64,000 bases of DNA from Ascidia mentula (Eukaryota > Chordata > Ascidiacea > Phlebobranchia > Ascidiidae). Position numbers and translations under genes: made by a program. Below the pieces are notes generated by a model that was not told the origin of the DNA, ran no database searches, and saw nothing but the letters and a program-made list of their open reading frames with translations. Every line of letters starts with the position of its first letter. Position 1 is the stretch's first letter. Where the stretch lies: the NCBI GenBank assembly GCA_947561715.1, contig OX387199.1, forward strand, positions 5,275,001 to 5,339,000. Reading direction: 5' to 3'. Shown piece after piece: positions 22,896 to 33,603 of this stretch.

Positions 22896-25572
22896 ATGTC
22901 GGCAATAATTTGGTCTGCTCTGTTTTTTGCATTTTTTGGGCCAAGTTATGCTCAGGTACGTCACTTTATATTCTAAAAAGCAAATAAAAGTAAATGGGGG
23001 TTAATACAATAAGCTTGTTGCTTGTTTTTGTTTTGAGACAAAGTAAATTTTATGGCTTCGTTATGTTCAGACAGACAAACGGAATTGTACAACCGCACAA
23101 AACCAGACAAAAATTTGCGAAGGTAAGCTTGGAAACTTCTGAGAGTTGAAAAAATCTTGTGTAATTTACTTCGTACTGATCAAATTTGTTTGAAAACTAT
23201 ACTTTAGGCAGCTGTGTATTTTAAATATATGTAATGAGTATGAAAGCCCAAGGTTTATTAGTAGCTGTGAGTTTTCAGACTTACTCACTGCAAGTGAGTT
23301 TCAGACTACTCACTCTAAATATATGTAATAAGTTTTCAGACTTACGCACCAAAATATTTTACTTCGCCTTTGATCAAAGTAAACAATACATTAATCCAGG
23401 TTATGCATAAGCACGTTGCTTACTTAAAACTGCGATAAAGTTACGATAACAAATTTATTATGTTTAATATTTAATATTTGTTTTCCTGAAATCGACCCTT
23501 TTCCAAGGCCACTTCTGTGCGTAACACAGATGAAAACTTCACATTTAAATATACAAAGCCAAACAACCTCGTGTCAAAACCAAAGAAAACCTGTTTTTTT
23601 TAAAAAAAATCGTCTGGTTATGTCAAGTTTTATTTCATTAAAGTTTATGTAGCATGACGTATACCAGATCGAATTAGTTCTGCTGGTCATAAATTGTTAT
23701 GTGATACAAGAAATTTGGCTGTAGATAGCATTTCTGGCACAAGTGTCACCTTGGGCAATTTTCTTTAACTTTCTCGCAGTGGGAAAAATAAACGAACGAC
23801 TGACAAACTGTTTACTATTAACGCAGACACAGCAGTGGAAATTGGATACTGCTGCGATGCCCAACCCAGTGGCTGTTGCCATTTCACCCCAGGGGTCGAT
23901 TGGTGGCAGCAATGGTGTAAGTAGAAAGATTTTATGAAATTTTCTCTTATTTTACAAAGTTCTTGCCACCTAGAATAGAAGTCAGGGAGTGACTTTGAGG
24001 TAACAAACAATACAGAAAAATTTAAACTTTCGGGTGACCCACAGGTTGGGAAACACTGTTGCAATACTAAGTAAACTTTACGATAAATTAAAAATATTTT
24101 CTATGCAACTGACGACTTTTGTTTGAAAACGTGTTCAGGTTTAAGAAAACTTTTGACAAAAATACCCACCATAAAAATCATAAAAAATACGTTTTTATAG
24201 ATTTCTGGCTGGGGTCGATTTTGTTCATCTGTCTTATGGTGATGTGCTGTCGGTGCGTGATATCAAGGCGCAGGCGACCTGTAAGGAACAATAACCCAGT
24301 CTTTGACGACCTACCGCCGCAGTACCAACCCGGACCAATGCAGATTCAGATATCACATATACCGTTAACGTATATGGCGCCACCACCAGATTCGGAGGTA
24401 ATTCCCACTGTACCCAAGTTGCCATCCTCATTTTTAAGCTGTTCCAACCATAAACGTTCTTATTTTTAGTATGTTTTAGTTCGAACAACGTTAAACTCCG
24501 GCTTTGTCCATTTTTACCACAAAACTTATTACAGTACTACATAAAATTCGTACATTCGTAATCTTGCAATATCTATAAACTGTAAGATCATTGAAGGTAA
24601 AAACTCTTGTTCAGAAGTCCTTATTTTTGGTTGGTAATAAATTAGTGGTTGACAGAACACGCGGCGAATTTCAACCTCCCCGGTTGTTAGGGCAGTCGTC
24701 TGCGCTTATTACTAAACTATCAGACGTTATTTTAAGTAAAGTTGGGGGAACAACAGTTACAAAATACGGGTTGTAGGACATTCTCACCTTGGGGAAAGCC
24801 CCCTTCGGCACTTTTTAAGAGGCGAAATGCGCCGATGTTTTTTAAATACGTCAGTTTGGTTGTGGTTTTTATTACTGTTTCAACGGCTTACCTGTATGAT
24901 AGTTTACGCTGAGCAGGGACATTCCCCAAGTTCTATAATGTAGCACACGAAACAGCCATGGAATTTCAATTCGTCACGTGGCCAAGACAATTCTGCATGA
25001 GAAAAGTTTTGCAAGCATGCTGGGCAGAAAAAAGAATTTAAAAAAATACGCAAGCAGATGATTTTGGTTATGTCTCATCTAAAATTTCTCGGAAATTCTA
25101 TCACACAATGTGTGGTTGTCTGTTATAAACTACATATATTGCATTGGTGTTTTTTTTTCCTTTAGCGCTATCGGTTACCAAGTAGATCCGTTTGGTCATA
25201 GTGCTCTCCACAGTGGTTCGTCTCTGTTTTTTGGTACACAGTATAGGGTACCCAACAGATCGACGTTGACCGGAACGGTACCACAAAGTGAAAATTAGTG
25301 TTCCTGCTAGTGTAGAAGCTAGCACAGTGCCACTTCAACAGCTGCACTGATGAGACCTTACAGGTCGAAACAGTGCGTGTACACACCCTGCCTGCAGCTC
25401 CAACATCCCTGTATGTTTGAGCAAAAAGTTCTCAATATTTTATTTGCAATATTTTCAGGATAAACCGGAATATGACATTTCGAATTTACCGACGTACGAT
25501 GAAATTTGCCAGACTTCAACAACAAACGAAAACACCACTGATTGTGACGCAACAGTCCCAGACAACAAATGA
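22896..25572 (+). CDS. STMC6 family member C: small single-pass adaptor, 5 exons
   Basis: Exons 22896-22955, 23071-23122, 23827-23916, 24201-24397 and 25459-25572 give 170 residues; phases match A, B and D. The signal peptide MSAIIWSALFFAFFGPSYAQ ends at the exon boundary. Six ectodomain Cys (RNC, KIC, YCC, GCC) precede VDWWQQW. Exon 4 starts Y-F-W with helix LGSILFICLMVMCCRCV, a basic RRRRPVR stop-transfer and DDLPPQYQPGP, a true PPxY. Exon 5 adds LPTYDEI. Together these give two possible WW-domain ligands. The exon-3 acceptor at 23826 was chosen because it gives DTAVEIGYCC, aligned in length with the other members; a CAGCAG downstream acceptor would remove two or three residues. Intron 4 contains a one-base-broken hammerhead element (25340-25399). 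Confidence 0.85.
25340..25399 (+). ncRNA. Hammerhead ribozyme relic in intron 4 of member C
   Basis: All hammerhead parts are present in order: stem I strand AGCTGCA (25340-25346), core CTGATGA (25347-25353), stem II GACCT/AGGTC, GAAA (25367-25370), stem III ending CTG, and the second stem I strand TGCAGCT (25393-25399). Compared with the intact copy, the base before the cleavage-site C is C (25391) instead of T. The NUH triplet GTC is therefore GCC and the A15.1-U16.1 pair is lost, so it should be inactive or weak. About 200 bp upstream belong to the same repeat, but the left ribozyme arm is missing. Confidence 0.75.
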
Positions 25573-26289
25573 TAATTGTTCCATTGTGATTTTTGAATTT
25601 TTGCCACACATACAACGTATAGCAGTCGACACTGGGTGATAGTTAAAGTTCAAACCCTTTTCTTTCATTTTGTTCAGTGTGTTTGTATAGAAGTAAAATT
25701 GTACGTTGAACACAAAACAGTGTTGGTAGTGTATGACGTAAGTTATTATGTAATAGCGTTCAAACTTCTCATTAAATAGTGAGCAGTAGGTCGACAGCTC
25801 ACGATACGCCATGTGAATTTCGAGTTTATGCTCCAATGCTTTCAATACGTCTGGGATTGTGCTCGCCAGCAAGAAAGACTTAAAGGCTCTGAAATTAGCG
25901 CCCTTTGGGACTGCATGAATATAATTATTACAATTCATACTTTGGTTTGTGCATCCTGGTTGGCAAGCGAAGCCATCAACATTTAGACTAATTAAAAACA
26001 TTGCCACCAAGCCTGTGTAGTTGGACTCACACGCGATCTCGAATTCTGACTTAATGTCAGTGCCGGCGGGGCGACAGTCATTGTTTGCATACTTGGGTTT
26101 GTTGTCTGATGTTGCTCGACCAAATCTCCTGTTTGTTTAGCTTAAAGTTACTTTGTCAGCGAAGTCTCGGACGTGTGGCAACACTATTTAGCATAGACCA
26201 GTAAGAAAGCACGGTGTAAAGTTCACTACAGCAAGCACGTGGCTGATAACACACTTACGTATAAATTGTTACTGACACTGTCAGGCATA

Positions 26290-27055
26290 TTTTGTTGCTG
26301 AATACTGCTCTTCTGGCAAACTTTAGTTTATCCACGTTTCTCGACGTTTCGGCTGTTATGCAGCAGCCTTCATCAGAAGGTAAGAAATGTAAATTAAGCA
26401 ATGTGGACAATGTTGAGGTACATAAACAAAGAAAAAAATGCTACAAAAGAAAAGAAGAAGTGAAGAAACGATATGAAAGGGCGAACACACCTGCACTATA
26501 TCAGTAACCACACGGGTTATCATGGTTTTTGGAGTGCGCGAGGTTTAACGGCAGAATTGCCTAGCAGGTGTCGGTACACTGGGGGAAACAGAGTTTGCTT
26601 TTTATCATTGAGTGACGACGCATGCGTATTCATGTTCAATGACTCCAAAAACATCCTCTGTAGCCTGTCGGACTCGCGTTCCAAAATGATCGTTGTTGTG
26701 AAGCCCACCGTATGTCAAAAAAACCATAATAACCCGTGTGGGTTATAATGGTTTTTGGAGTTCGCGAGGTTTAACGGCAGAATTTCCTAGCAGGTGTTGG
26801 TACATTGCAAGGGGAAAAAGAGTTTGCTTTTCGTTATTGACATTACTGATAATTGTATAGTACAGGTGTGTTCGCCCTTTCTTATTGTTTTTTCACTTCT
26901 TCTTTTGTAGCATTTTTTTCTTTGTTTATGTGCCACAACATTATCCACATTGCTTAATTTACTTTTTCTTACTTCCTGATGAAGGCTGCTGCATAACAGC
27001 AAAAATGTCGAGAAACGTGGATAAAATAAAGGTTGTCAGCAACACATGCGTATGT
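26290..27055. mobile_element. Inverted-repeat element with Penelope-type hammerhead-like ends
   Basis: Arms of about 200 bp (26290-26500 and 26845-27055) are inverted copies, both containing GGGCGAACACACCTG and GCTGCTGCATAACAGC. Inside, a roughly 100-bp segment starting GGTTAT(C/A)ATGGTTTTTGGAG is directly repeated at about 26516 and 26743. Reading outward, each arm has CTGATGAAGGCTG, then CAGC(C), then a GAAACGTCGAGAAACG-like string. On the left arm (minus strand) CTGATGA, a GGCTG/CAGCC stem and GAAACGTC are intact, the pattern of the very short-stem-III hammerheads found with Penelope-like retroelements. On the right arm GAAACGTC has decayed. No reverse-transcriptase frame is present. Confidence 0.6.
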
Positions 27056-27633
27056 TAAGATATTTTGATTGACTTACATATAAGGGTAAAAAACCGCCCT
27101 CATTTTTAAGCATTTTTGAGCTGTATTGGCTGTGCAAGGATTTGGTAATTGCCATTTTAAGCATGTGTAAGAAAGCCATATGGTTGCATCACTAGCAATC
27201 ACCGTGCTAACGTAGTGATTTTGAATTCTGTCCTTACACACTCTTATTATTTCGTTTTAAGCGTTCGGTTTGCAAGTGCTGTACCTGGCGTCCTATTCTC
27301 TGGTGAAAAGCTACTTTGGGGCTTGATATGTTTGGAAAAGTAAGACATGATAATGTATTGACAGCTGAGGTAGCAACGCACAAATTTGTGCATTATAAAG
27401 ATTAAGTTAGTGAGTGATTTAAAAGGTTATAAATGGCTTTCAACAATTTTGCTAAAATACTTCTGTATTGGGCACATTCTGTAATGGACACTATGTCAAT
27501 AACGTTACGTTACGTTACGTTACAACTATCTGCCGATAAAACGTAAGTTAATGGAAGGTGCTGTTCGAGTGCTATTAAGGTTGTGTGAAACCAGTGTGCT
27601 TTGTTCTTAGTCCATGTTTGTGATGTTTCCAGT

Positions 27634-27697
27634 TCCAAATTATCCGGCCCGACAGGATCCGGATAGTCATCAATCAAATCCGGCCGGATAATTTGGA
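27634..27697. mobile_element. Tiny palindromic element, 16-bp perfect inverted ends
   Basis: TCCAAATTATCCGGCC at 27634 is perfectly repeated in inverse at 27682-27697, with a 32-bp centre containing further ATCCGG words. It resembles the termini of a small DNA transposon or MITE. No target-site duplication was recognised. Confidence 0.6.
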
Positions 27698-27906
27698 TAA
27701 CATAATCTTTTATAACGAATAAGCGTTAAGAGGAGCACGGACAAATGTATAATTTCACCAAATACGTTGTATTTTCAGAAAATAAAAATGGAAGGTTTGT
27801 ACATATCACTAAAATTACCAAGAACGTTGTTACTGCAAGTTTGCACACTATAATCAATTCTCAATGAGAACAATATTTACATGTTTAGAGACCAGAAACG
27901 AATGTA

Positions 27907-29504
27907 ATGAAAGTGGTAATTTGTGGTTTTCCACGGACTGGAACCAAATCAACGGCAGAGGCGCTCCGCATACTGGGGTATGATGTCTGGGACTACATGG
28001 AATGCTTTGAACATCACCGGGAGCAATGGAAGAAAATCATTGACCTTGGATCAACTCCGGAGGACTTCCGCAAGATGTACGAAGATGTGGACGTCGTGGC
28101 TGACTGGCCTCCTTGCTTCTTCTGGGAACATATTTTGGAAGCTTTTCCAGATGCAAAGGTTGTATTTTACTTTAACGTTTTTTTGATTGTTAGATTATTT
28201 CAAACGCAATACAACTCATATACAGCTACTAACTACAGATATATTTTCAGCTCGTTTTTACGACACGAGACGAGGACAAGTGGCTCGCAAGCACCAACAC
28301 TCTCATTCAAACGAAAAACAACAGTCGTGTTCTGAAACTTCTGTACACCATCACCTTGACTGGTCGCAGATATCATTTGTTTTGTAAAAAGTATGGTAAG
28401 TGATGCTACGGTTTTCTGTGTTTGTTGAAAAGGTTTGTTAATGCTGCATGGTTGTTCAATAATAACCGGATATTTACGCAATCATTTGTGACCGTAAATG
28501 TGTTTTGATTGGGCGCTGTTAATTTGTGCGCCCAATCACCCAACAATTAAATCCAACTTTCAAGAGGAATGTCCCGAAATTTTATTTTTTGTTAAGATTT
28601 GATGTTCTACGATGCTTTGCGCACTTACCCGTGGGACAACATGAAGTTTAAAGAAAACGTTTTGAGGCTCCGATATCGTCAACATAACGCACATGTTCTA
28701 ATGGTAAGTACTGTAAAACAAGTCGGAAAGACTGAAAGTTTCAAACCTTTTTTTTGTTCATTTTTTGTGCAATAAACTAAAAATATTATTAAGAAAAATG
28801 AAGTTATTATATGCGCAAAAGAGCCATAATAATCAATGAGAGCTGCAGACAGGGTGTATACACGCACTGTTTCGACCTGTAAGGTCTCATCAGTGCAGCT
28901 GTTGAAGTGGTACCTAGTTTAGCACCCAACATATCGACGATTGACCGAAAGGTACCACAAAGTGGAAATCTGTGTGCCTGCTAGTCTACTAGCTAGCACA
29001 GTGCCACATCAACAGCTGCACTGATGAGACCTTACAGGTCGAAACAGTGCGTGTATACACCCTGTCTGCAGCTCTCATTGACGTTATTAGCTGTCGAAAT
29101 ATTACTACAACTGCAGTGTGTTCAAAATGACAGTTGCAAAAAATTACCGACCTCTTACTATATCTGTTTTTGAGATGTGTTGTGTGTTTGTTGATTTACA
29201 AAAGTGACTGCAACTTTCCCTTAAAACAAAATCGCCGCACCAACTCTTCAAAAACTTTTTTTAGAACGCGCCCAAGGACAAACTGTTGGTATTTCAACCA
29301 AGCCAGGGTTGGGAACCACTTTGCAAATTTCTAGACAAGGAAATTCCATCAGTAAAATTCCCCCACGTCAACAAGGGTTTCTCATGGTATGACGAAATGC
29401 TGCAAAATCACCCGATGGGAAGACGAATGAAACGCGAAGCTTTCTTACTGACGGGATGTTTAACCTGCATGTTTTCAATTATCACGTTTTACTTTTTTAC
29501 ATAA
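27907..29504 (+). CDS. P-loop sulfotransferase-like protein 1, 4 exons
   Basis: Exons 27907-28158, 28251-28395, 28597-28703 and 29265-29504 (phases 0, 1, 0) encode 247 residues. The N-terminus MKVVICGFPRTGTKSTAEAL is the PAPS-binding P-loop (G7-x-P-R-T-G-T-K-S15) of the sulfotransferase family common in invertebrates (Pfam Sulfotransfer_4 type). VFTTRDEDKWLAS in exon 2 resembles the 3'-phosphate-binding region, and HVNKGFSWYDEM lies near the C-terminus. The protein ends in a hydrophobic stretch (FLLTGCLTCMFSIITFYFF), suggesting a tail anchor. The expected reaction is sulfate transfer from PAPS; the acceptor is unknown. It is tandem with a paralogue at 32207-33550; exon 1 is almost identical and exons 2 and 4 differ. 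Intron 3 contains the paired hammerhead element. Confidence 0.9.
28841..28900 (-). ncRNA. Hammerhead ribozyme, left arm
   Basis: Read on the minus strand from 28900 to 28841 this is the same 60-base sequence as 29014-29073: stem I AGCTGCA/TGCAGCT, core CTGATGA, stem II GACCT/AGGTC, GAAA, stem III ACAG/CTGT plus GTGT/ACAC, and a GTC cleavage triplet. It is antisense to the host gene. Confidence 0.88.
29014..29073 (+). ncRNA. Hammerhead ribozyme, right arm
   Basis: Every core element is present: stem I 29014-29020 (AGCTGCA) pairs perfectly with 29067-29073 (TGCAGCT); CTGATGA 29021-29027; stem II GACCT 29028-29032 with AGGTC 29036-29040 and loop TAC; GAAA 29041-29044; stem III ACAG 29044-29047 with CTGT 29062-29065, capped by the self-complementary GTGTATACAC. 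The predicted cleavage site is after C29066 in the triplet GTC. It is in the sense strand of sulfotransferase 1 intron 3, so nascent pre-mRNA or the excised intron could be cut there. Confidence 0.88.
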
Positions 29505-32206
29505 GTTTTTCTGTTGCACTCAATGCAAGGTCAGTGGTTGAAGAAAACTAACGATCGCAATTCGTCACACCATGGTAAAGGTAAAAGCAATACAAGAAAC
29601 GCTCTTAGGAAGCAAATTTTTGTCTAAATGTAAAAATGTTTCATTGGAAGAAGTACAGGAACTGACGTTTGATATTTTCCGTTACTGTTTACCGCTTATT
29701 GCTAGGCTTCATGGCAACTCCATTCATAGTCACTATAGTATATTGTTACTGTGAAATAACGTCAGACCAGTGCTAAAAGTAAGCAAGTACGTCCTGGTAA
29801 GAAATCAACAGCTGGCAGGCTATGATCTAAATAGTTATGAGAAACTTAATATCAGTAAATTCATTCAATTATTAAAAAATTTTTACCTAGTAACAAAAAC
29901 ACTTTATGGTTTATTTTTCCCCTGTAAATTCAATAGTTCCGGTGAGAATTTGATTTTCATTCAACTTTTCGATAAGCTACTATCAAGCAACCCATCCGGA
30001 AGAATGTAGAAATCATTGCGAGCCCCTCGCTCGCCATCTTGCCACCAGCTAGACTCAGATTGGACTTCCTAACAGGGCGAAGGACAGGGCTGTTTCAATG
30101 TTACATTCTTAGCATTGCTGTGACAATTTGCAAAATCAAACCACGATATTTCAGACCGGAAAACCTTTTTCGCCAGCCAAGCGTGCACCAGCCATGTAAG
30201 AATGTTCTCAAGTAAAAAAGGCAGTAGAGTTCACAAAAGCGAGTACTTATTGGCAGATAACAAACTAATGCTTGTTAGAATATCTTGCTGTAGATATTAG
30301 GTAAGGAATAAAAGACTGACATACTGGAAGTGCAAGGAATTGGTAATTACCATTCAGAATATGCAAGATACGGTAACTTCAATGAGGATGATTCCATTTA
30401 TTGGGCGTTAAGGGCTAAATTAAAAGGATTGATTTTGTTGTTGTTATCTGTGTCAGCCTATACATTAAGGACATGTGCATTTAGTGAAGTAATCAGAATG
30501 CACAGCATACATTCTACAAAGAGCAGTGTGAAACTAAGTGACGTCACAGTAACTATCAGGCAATTAAATGCAAGCATGGGCGTATCCAGGGGGGGTCCGA
30601 GGGGTCCGGACCCCCCCCTTTTATGAAATATTTTGGTCTGTTTTTATAGCCAAACAAACGCTACTGTATTTTTTTGTCAAAATCCGCGTGAAAACCTGAA
30701 GTTTTCTTTAAAGTTTACCTGAAAACCGCATCGTGCTTGCATTCGCCATTGTTTCCAAACAGGGAGCATTGTTACCTAACACTTGGCATTGTTACCAAAC
30801 ATGTTGCATTGTTACGAAACAAGTGTTATTTTTCGTCAGTCTAAGTGGTCACGTTGTTGTAATGTTTTACTTGCGTGAAAGTCAATTGGTTTAGTTGTTA
30901 AACACGTAACCAATGTTACGCATGTTAAAAACAACTGTTAGCGCTCGCAGAGGTGCATACAGGAATATAAGGCTACTGCTTGGAAAAAAGTTTTTATTTG
31001 TTTGTTTTCTCGATAACGTAAGCCCACGTTTGATCCCTTTTGGTTACAAATGTATTCAAGCCTTTCTTTGGAAGTAGCAGTAATAAAACTACGGCACAAG
31101 CACTACCGCAAAAACTCGCATCGAGTGTTCCATAGCGTTACACAACTGCGCAAGCCAGGAAGCCACCGTTGATGTGACGATTTGCGCGAACACAGGCGTT
31201 CGTATTTTGCGATTCTCGACCACAATTAACCTTAGTTTACACCTGAAAATCGTGGAATTCCCAAAAAAATTTGACCCCCGTTTAAAAAATCCTGGATACG
31301 CCTATGAATGCAAGCACCCCGGTTTATGGTCCAGCAAACATGGTGTTAGGGTTGAAAGTAAAATACAATAGCACAAACGGTTGAACTTGCAGGGAAAAAT
31401 TAAACCATTTTGTTTTCGTACACTCAGTGAGATTTCCCCAAAAAGTGAATGAATTTACTAAATATAAGTTTCTCATAAGTATTTGGGTCACACCAGACGT
31501 TGAATTCACACCGGAACGGAGACCAGACCGTACCGGCTTTATTTTAACACTGTAGTTATAGCGTAAAAACGTACGAAAAGCAAAGCTTGATGAAACATAC
31601 TAGCAGCTCTGAATTAGCAAATTTTCGCTGGATCAAATCGTAACATGTGCGTTTTGGAAGCGATTTTTCTCTCCGTAATTTGATAAAGACGAGTTTGTTA
31701 CGGTGTTGTTGTTGCTGTCGGGCATATTGTAGTTTTAAAAGATCTGACGATTTGCCACAATCTAACGTTGGTTTTTCTTTACCTTTCGCCTGCAATTCAA
31801 AAATCTTGTTCACGGTAAATAAAAATCAATGTTTAGTTGTGCCAGAAGTTTGGATCGTTTGAAATTACTCTTCTTCTGGTTTCAATTCTGATCTAAGCTG
31901 ATGGTAACGGACCAAGATTGCTGTCAGAAATTCAAAGTTTGCTTGCAGCAAAGCTTCCTCGCCAAAACAGCAATTTTATGTAGAATAAGAGGGAATTTGT
32001 TACTGTAAGATATGGGATCAATATTATACCATGACTGCGTCCCTTTGACAGTTCCTTAACAAAAACTAATACAAATTGGAAAATATAACAATGAAAAAAA
32101 CAATAAACAACACCGAATCGGTGAACCAAGCCACCCTGGTAGGCTGTCGATCTTTCAAATAGCTGTCTAGCAGATTGATTTAAAAAGGTTTTACTCAGCT
32201 ATAACA
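29505..32206. other. Interval between the two sulfotransferase genes
   Basis: No gene recognised. The main content is a hAT-like non-autonomous element at 30575-31306 with 8-bp target-site duplications, described separately. The remaining open frames are short and unremarkable. Confidence 0.5.
30575..31306. mobile_element. hAT-type non-autonomous DNA transposon
   Basis: The left end CATGGGCGTATCCAGG matches the inverse of the right end CCTGGATACGCCTATG, a terminus of the CAGGGGCGTATCC type widespread in hAT transposons. AATGCAAG flanks both sides (30567-30574 and 31307-31314), an 8-bp target-site duplication as expected for hAT. A run of GGGGG...CCCCC typical of these elements follows the left end. 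No transposase frame is seen in 732 bp. Confidence 0.85.
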
Positions 32207-33550
32207 ATGCAAGTCGTAATTTGTGGTTTTCCGCGGACTGGAACCAAATCAACGGCAGAGGCGCTCCGTATATTGGGGTATGATGTTTGGGACTACATGG
32301 AATGCTTTGAACACCACAGGGAACAATGGAAGAAAATCATTGACCTTGGATCAACTCCGGAGGACTTCCGCAAGATGTACGAAGATGTGGACGTCGTGGC
32401 TGACTGGCCCCCTTGCTTCTTCTGGGAAAACATTTTGGAAGCTTTTCCAGATGCAAAGGTTGATTTGTATTACACATTGAAGTGCAATTTGCGTGCGAAT
32501 CTTTTCTAAACGCAATACAGCTTTGATGAAAAAGAACAAAAACAAAGTAATCATTTACGAATACTCCTCGTTAATTTACAGCTCGTTTTTACGACACGCG
32601 ATGAGGACAAGTGGCTCGCAAGCACCAACACTATGATATGCAGCATTAACAACAACCGTGTTCGGAAGTCACTGTGCCTTGTTTCACCAACTGGTCGAAG
32701 ATTTTATATGTTTTACAATAAGTATGGTAAGAGAAAACCAAGGCGCGCGGAGGTGTCTGCTGGTTAAATAGTTCTTAAATCTATAGTTGAACAGGAATGT
32801 TGTAAATGTAGGTAGTTTCGATAACTCCATTTGTACGATATTTTTTGAGTGCGGAAGTAATTCAACAAAAATGACTTTAATTCAAGACTGAGAACAACGC
32901 AGGGAAGTTGTTTGAGGGTTTCTGTTTTATGTTAAGATTCGATGTTCCTCGATGCAACGCGCACTTTTCCGTGGGACAACATGAAGTTTAAAGAAAACGT
33001 TCTGCGCCTTCGATATCGTCAACATAACGCACATGTTCTTATGGTAAGTACAATAAAGTTTCTGAGATTTTGAACACTCTGAAAAAACTTGCTTTGTCCC
33101 ATTGAGTTATTCATTTTATTTACAACAAAAACTAATGGCAGTGAAAAAAGGGTGTGTGCTCATTAAATGGAGTTTAAAAAATGGTTTCCAACGAGTTAGA
33201 AATAACAAATTACAACGGATTTTTCCCTTATAATGGAATATTGATGGTCCAGTACCATGTGTGTATTCCGATTCAGTTTTCTGAAACAGTCTTTTTAGAA
33301 CGCGCCCAAGGACAAACTGTTGGTATTTCAAACAAGCCAGGGTTGGGAACCACTTTGCAAATTTCTAGACAAGGAAATTCCATCAGTGAAATTCCCGCAT
33401 GTCAATAAGGGTTTCTCCTGGTATGACGAAATACTGCAAAATCACCCGATGGGAAGACGAATGAAACGCGAAGCTTTCTTGTTTGGAGTAGTTTTGACAA
33501 TCGCGTTGTCCGTGATTCTTCTTCTCTTACAATTTGGTGCTTACAGTTGA
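32207..33550 (+). CDS. P-loop sulfotransferase-like protein 2, 4 exons
   Basis: Exons 32207-32458, 32582-32726, 32937-33043 and 33299-33550 encode 251 residues, with exons 1-3 identical in length to copy 1 (252, 145, 107). P-loop GFPRTGTKS at residues 7-15; LVFTTRDEDKWLASTNT in exon 2; PWDNMKFKENVLRLRYRQHN in exon 3. The last exon shares the body with copy 1 but ends in a different hydrophobic tail (FLFGVVLTIALSVILLLLQF then GAYS). This again suggests a C-terminal anchor, with the enzyme domain presumably cytosolic. Exon 1 differs from copy 1 by only a few bases, whereas the middle of exon 2 is diverged (MICSINNNRVRKSLCLVSP against LIQTKNNSRVLKLLYTITL), where acceptor preference might differ. 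Confidence 0.9.
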
Positions 33551-33603
33551 TTTGTAGCATGGCAATGTGATACAAAAAATTCGGGCTGAATGAATAAACC
33601 ACA

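Larger units (their letters stand above)
25573..27906. other. Intergenic between member C and sulfotransferase 1, repeat-rich
   Basis: Holds a large inverted repeat (26290-27055), a short palindromic element (27634-27697) and a five-fold CGTTA microsatellite near 27500-27524. A 164-codon minus-strand frame (26010-25516) overlaps the last exon of member C; it is unrecognised and doubtful. Confidence 0.5.
28841..29073. mobile_element. Palindromic element bearing an intact hammerhead on each strand
   Basis: A 233-bp element with near-perfect terminal inverted repeats of about 70 bp, extended outward by TCAATGAG on both sides. The right arm carries a full hammerhead on the plus strand and the left arm a full hammerhead on the minus strand. 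The centre contains GACCGAAAGGTACCACAAAGTG, shared with the copies in introns at 25.2 kb and 54.7 kb. The element lies wholly in intron 3 (28704-29264) of sulfotransferase 1. It has no coding capacity, so mobility would depend on another element's machinery (inference). Confidence 0.88.
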
